A DNA stretch of 64,000 nucleotides from Zeimonas sp032027205 (GTDB lineage: Bacteria; Pseudomonadota; Gammaproteobacteria; Burkholderiales; Burkholderiaceae_E), in NCBI GenBank assembly GCA_032027205.1, contig JAVSMN010000001.1, positions 682,001-746,000 on the forward strand, read 5' to 3'. Position 1 is the stretch's first letter. Each line of letters opens with the position of its first letter. Under the pieces are notes generated by a model. That model made no database searches. It had not been told where the DNA came from and saw only the letters and a program-made list of their open reading frames with translations. Below are positions 60,982 through 64,000 of the stretch, one piece after another. The translations under genes and the position numbers were made by a program.

Positions 60982-62178
60982 ATGACTTCTCCGCCTCCTG
61001 CACCGCACCCGTATCCGCTCGCTCGCCGCACCGAAAGAATCGCTCCGTTCCATGTGATGCAGGTCGTCGCGCGCGCTGCTGCGCTGCAGGCCGCCGGTCA
61101 CCCGGTCATTCACATGAGCATCGGCGAGCCCGACTTCACCGCCCCTGCGCCGGTAGTGGCGGCGCTCGAACGCGCCGCCCGCGCCGGGCACACGCAATAC
61201 ACCTCGGCAAACGGGCTTGCCGCACTGCGCACGGCGATCGCCCGCGACTACGGGGTTCGCCACGGCATCGACATCGATCCCGCCCGCATCGTCGTCACCG
61301 CCGGCGCCTCGGCGGCGCTGTCGCTCGCCTGCTGCGCGCTCGTCGACGTCGGCGACGAGGTGCTGATGACCGATCCCGGTTATCCGTGCAACCGGCATTT
61401 CGTCGCCGCGTTCGACGGCGTTCCGCGCGCGATTCCAGTCGGACCGGCCACCCGCTTCCAGTTGACGCGCGAAGCGATCGACGCGCACTGGAGCCCGGCC
61501 ACGCGCGGAGCGCTGATCGCCTCGCCAGCGAACCCCACCGGCACGTCGATTCCCTTCGACACGCTCGCGCGCATCGTCGAAGGCGTTCGCGCGCGCGGCG
61601 GCTTCACCATCGTCGACGAGATCTACCTCGGCCTGCACTACGAAGAGCCGACGCGCACCGCGCTCGAACTCGGCGACGACGTCATCGTCTCCAACAGCTT
61701 CTCGAAGTACTTCCACATGACGGGTTGGCGCCTGGGTTGGCTCGTCGTTCCCGCGTCGCTCGCCGCCACCTTCGAGAAGCTCGCGCAGAACCTGTACATC
61801 TGCGCGTCGACGCTCGCCCAGCATGCTGCGCTCGCCTGCTTCGACGACGAATCGCAGGCGGTGTACCGCGAGCGGCGCGAGGAATTTCGCCAGCGTCGCG
61901 ATTACGTCGTTCCAGCATTGAATGCGATCGGCCTTCCCGTGCCGGTCATGCCCGACGGCGCGTTCTACGCATGGGTCGACTGCAGCGCCCACACCGACGA
62001 CAGCGCGCGCTTCGCCGACGAGCTGCTCGAACGCACCTTCGTCTCGGTCGTGCCGGGGATGGACTTCGGTGTGCACGAAGCCCAGGGCCACCTGCGCATC
62101 TCGTATGCGACGTCGATGGATCGCATCGAAGAGGCGGTCTCGCGCATCGGGCGCTACCTGCAACACGATCGACGCTGA
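60982..62178 (+). CDS. Pyridoxal-phosphate-dependent aminotransferase (class I/II)
   Basis: 398 residues from ATG 60982. Fold type I aminotransferase: MSIGEPDFTAPAPVVAALERAA, YTSANGLAALRTAIARDYG, VVTAGASAALSLACCALVDVGDEVLMTDPGYPCN, the N of SPANPTGTSIP, D of FTIVDEIYLGLHY, the PLP lysine in SNSFSKYFHMTGWRLGW, and the substrate-carboxylate arginine in GHLRISYATS. It resembles general aspartate/alanine-type aminotransferases; the amino donor cannot be fixed. It is alone on its strand between maeB and the transglycosylase gene. Confidence 0.93.
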   Translation: MTSPPPAPHPYPLARRTERIAPFHVMQVVARAAALQAAGHPVIHMSIGEPDFTAPAPVVAALERAARAGHTQYTSANGLAALRTAIARDYGVRHGIDIDPARIVVTAGASAALSLACCALVDVGDEVLMTDPGYPCNRHFVAAFDGVPRAIPVGPATRFQLTREAIDAHWSPATRGALIASPANPTGTSIPFDTLARIVEGVRARGGFTIVDEIYLGLHYEEPTRTALELGDDVIVSNSFSKYFHMTGWRLGWLVVPASLAATFEKLAQNLYICASTLAQHAALACFDDESQAVYRERREEFRQRRDYVVPALNAIGLPVPVMPDGAFYAWVDCSAHTDDSARFADELLERTFVSVVPGMDFGVHEAQGHLRISYATSMDRIEEAVSRIGRYLQHDRR

Positions 62179-62232
62179 ACTGCGGCGCGCAATGCGCGTC
62201 GCCACGCCGCGCTCAGCGCAGTGCGCCTGCGC

Positions 62233-63564
62233 TCAGAGCTCTTCCTGCGCCTTGGCTTCGGACAGCGTCGGTGCGCGCAGCGCGCTGTACGCCTGTCGCG
62301 ACGACGAAGCGGACGGGTTCTCGATCGCGACCGGCTTCGCCACGCGCGGCTGCGCTTCGGCCATCGCGATCTGCGTAGCGGCGGGAGCCGCTACAGGCGG
62401 CTTCGCACCGTCGCGAGCGGCTGCGGCGATGCGCGCGCGTTCGGTGAGCACCTTGTTGCCGTAGCCGAAGTCGTGCGGCAGCAGCGCCGCGCCGACGTAG
62501 GACTTCAGCGCACCTTCGACGCTGCCCTCGCGCACCAGGTACTCCTTCAGGATGCGCGAGCCGACCGTGATGTTCGCCACCGGGTCGAGCGCCGCGCGCG
62601 CGCCGCCGAAAGGAGCGAACTTGTCGAGGTGCACACGCGTGAGCACCTGCATCAGGCCCTGCGCGCCGGCGGAACTGCGCGCGTTCGGATTGAAGCTCGA
62701 CTCGATCGACATGACGGCGAGCACGAGATACGGGTCGATGCGGAACTCGCCGGCGGCGCGAAACGCGTGAGCGACGAAACGCTGCACGTCGTCCAGGTTC
62801 ACGCGATAGCGACGCGCGACGAATCGCGAGATGTTGCGCTGCTCGGTCGAGAGCTTCAGCGGCGAGAGCGTGTCGCGCTCGATCGCCGTGACTACGAAGT
62901 TCAAGGAAGATGCGCCTTGCGGGAAGAAGGACGCGCCCTGCGGGAGAGAAGACGCGCCTTGCGCGAGGTCCGCGCCGACCGTGGGCTGCGGCGCCCGCGC
63001 CGCTTCCTTCGATGGCGTTGAATCCGCCGGCGGAGCCCGCGGTTCGGCCTCCGTCGACGCGACCGGTTTCACGACGTCGCCCAGCAGCGAGATGGCCTCG
63101 AGCGGCGACGCGGCGGACCAGTTCTCGAAGGCGCTCGTCGATGCCGTGTGCAGCAGTCGATCGCCAACGTGGTGAGCCGACCCCTCGCCGCTGCGCTGCA
63201 TTGCGCGCTGTTCGGCGCGCACCTGCAGCCAGCGGTCGCCGATGCGAGCGACGGGCGCGCTTCGTGCCTCGCCGCGATGTCGCACGTCGGCTTGCGTCGA
63301 CGGTTTTCGACGCTCGGTGGACGCGATCGTGTCGCCTGCGCCGTTGGCGGCGCGCTGGGCTATGTCGATCACCTGCACCAGCCCCGACGAAGGCAGCGAG
63401 GCGTCGACCGACAGGACATCGATCGACGACGCGGCGCGCGGCAGCGGGATCGACGCGACGGCCACCAGCGCGGCCACCGGAGCGACGGCGCGCACGAAAC
63501 GCGCCGCTCCGATGGTTCGCACGAGCACGGCGAACAACGCACCGACCTGATGCTGCTGCAGCAT
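62233..63564 (-). CDS. Lytic transglycosylase domain-containing protein
   Basis: 443 residues from ATG 63564 with AAGGAG six bases upstream. An N-terminal membrane anchor or signal (FVRAVAPVAALVAVASIPLPRAAS, about 25-45) is followed by a long low-complexity Ala/Ser/Pro region (about 50-235) with a short tandem repeat. The SLT domain (about 255-375) contains the catalytic glutamate in VMSIESSFNPNARSSAGAQGLMQVL, then VANITVGSRILKEYLVREGSVEGALKSYVGA. It cleaves peptidoglycan glycan strands in the periplasm to form 1,6-anhydro ends. The C-terminus is again low-complexity. It is monocistronic and divergent from ubiD. Confidence 0.92.
   Translation of the reverse strand: MLQQHQVGALFAVLVRTIGAARFVRAVAPVAALVAVASIPLPRAASSIDVLSVDASLPSSGLVQVIDIAQRAANGAGDTIASTERRKPSTQADVRHRGEARSAPVARIGDRWLQVRAEQRAMQRSGEGSAHHVGDRLLHTASTSAFENWSAASPLEAISLLGDVVKPVASTEAEPRAPPADSTPSKEAARAPQPTVGADLAQGASSLPQGASFFPQGASSLNFVVTAIERDTLSPLKLSTEQRNISRFVARRYRVNLDDVQRFVAHAFRAAGEFRIDPYLVLAVMSIESSFNPNARSSAGAQGLMQVLTRVHLDKFAPFGGARAALDPVANITVGSRILKEYLVREGSVEGALKSYVGAALLPHDFGYGNKVLTERARIAAAARDGAKPPVAAPAATQIAMAEAQPRVAKPVAIENPSASSSRQAYSALRAPTLSEAKAQEEL
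62909..62971. repeat. 21-bp tandem repeat, three copies, inside the transglycosylase gene
   Basis: Three 21-base units (62909-62929, 62930-62950 and 62951-62971) begin GATGCGCCTTGCGGG, GACGCGCCCTGCGGG and GACGCGCCTTGCGCG. On the coding strand they give three seven-residue repeats of the form QGASS-P / QGASFFP in the linker before the SLT domain. The unit length is a multiple of three, so copy-number change would keep the frame. Confidence 0.75.
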
Positions 63565-63895
63565 CCAGACTCCTTCCGGCTCTCGCCGCACGCACCGCCG
63601 GCGTGGCGGTCGTCATCGAGCCCGCGTCAGACGCAATGCGGGCCTCTCTCTTCGTTCGTTGCCCTTCGGTGCTTTGCCGAAGGGATCTCACGCATGCAGC
63701 AGTGCAGCTGCGTTGGCCTCGAATTGGATCGAAGCGCGATGTTTCGCCTGGCTGTGCAGCGGCCGTCGGGCGACGGGCGGGCGAAACGGTTCGGATTCTA
63801 TTGAGCAAGTCGCGGATTGGTCAACCCGAACGTTTCACGATGTGCAAACAATTGCACGGCACACGACGATGACACAATGCCGTCAGCTTCGCTCC
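63565..63895. other. Intergenic region between divergent transglycosylase and ubiD genes
   Basis: 331 non-coding bases. The most notable structure is GTGCAA-ACAA-TTGCAC at 63842-63857, a perfect 6+6 inverted repeat about 40 bases before ubiD that could be an operator. The region from 63800 on is relatively AT-rich and probably holds the ubiD promoter. No other gene is supported. Confidence 0.5.
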
Positions 63896-64000
63896 GTGAC
63901 GCGTATCTTGAAATACAACGACCTGCGCGATTTCGTTGCAAAACTCGATGCGATCGGCGAATTGCGGCGCATCGCAGCGCCGGTTTCGCCGCGACTCGAA
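63896..64000 (+). CDS. ubiD: UbiD family decarboxylase (partial, runs off right edge)
   Basis: Thirty-five codons are visible from a GTG at 63896 (TRILKYNDLRDFVAKLDAIGELRRIAAPVSPRLE). This matches the N-terminus of UbiD, the prenylated-FMN-dependent 4-hydroxy-3-polyprenylbenzoate decarboxylase of ubiquinone synthesis, usually written M-K-Y-x-D-L-R-D-F. A TTG at 63908 would give exactly that N-terminus, so the start is uncertain; neither codon has a Shine-Dalgarno. Related UbiD-like decarboxylases of aromatic acids are possible because the diagnostic part lies outside the window. Confidence 0.85.
   Translation, partial: MTRILKYNDLRDFVAKLDAIGELRRIAAPVSPRLE

Overview
The window is GC-rich chromosomal DNA, densely packed, with codon use and gene content typical of a betaproteobacterium, probably Burkholderiales. 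This inference rests on the tkt-gap-pgk-pyk-fba-purC/E/K-sua5 gene order, a box-type benzoyl-CoA regulator and ligase, a narGHJI-ppiC operon, a PEP-CTERM protein and a DUF1631 protein. No rRNA, tRNA, CRISPR array, phage or complete insertion sequence was seen. Both window edges cut genes: a methyltransferase on the left and ubiD on the right.

Layout. 1-5 kb: methyltransferase (partial), a PEP-CTERM protein behind a consensus sigma-54 promoter, a ThiF-like E1 enzyme, and a pair of FtsX-type permeases with no ATPase gene beside them. 5-13 kb: glnS, a metallo-beta-lactamase-fold hydrolase with DUF2237, an amidase, a TPM/YgcG/LemA membrane operon, msrA and a Yip1 protein. 12.8-16 kb: a fused flavin monooxygenase/old-yellow-enzyme of the 2-aminobenzoyl-CoA (salicylyl-CoA) type, divergent from a RidA gene across a MarR-like palindrome. 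16-24 kb: respiratory nitrate reductase narGHJI plus a parvulin. 24-28 kb: an orphan periplasmic binding protein, glutaryl-CoA dehydrogenase and a MetE-like methyltransferase. 28.1-28.5 kb: a striking nested inverted repeat fills the whole gap between two convergent genes. 28.5-34.6 kb: a MaoC hydratase, upp, benzoate-CoA ligase, a BoxR-type regulator (apparently frameshifted), an alpha/beta hydrolase and a three-domain universal stress protein.

34.6-53 kb is the central-metabolism block on the minus strand (tkt, gap, pgk, pyk, fba, purC, purE, purK, sua5). It is interrupted by three insertions: a HAD-phosphatase/P-loop ATPase fusion, a TauE/YdhR/Hyi group, and a compact four-gene operon of the uncharacterised 'HPr-rel-A' type (secreted candidate target, PqqD-like chaperone, HPr-kinase-like kinase, nucleotidyltransferase). 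53-64 kb: a fused SpeD-SpeE polyamine enzyme behind a roughly 375-nt hairpin-rich leader, rsmE, a barstar-like gene, DUF1631, malic enzyme, an aminotransferase, a lytic transglycosylase and the start of ubiD.

Together the genes suggest a facultative, nitrate-respiring bacterium that degrades aromatic acids through CoA thioesters. The best candidates for undescribed biology are the HPr-rel-A operon inside the glycolytic cluster, the structured leader of speDE, and the nested inverted repeat at 28.1-28.5 kb. All functional calls come from reading motifs and gene order; no database search was run.
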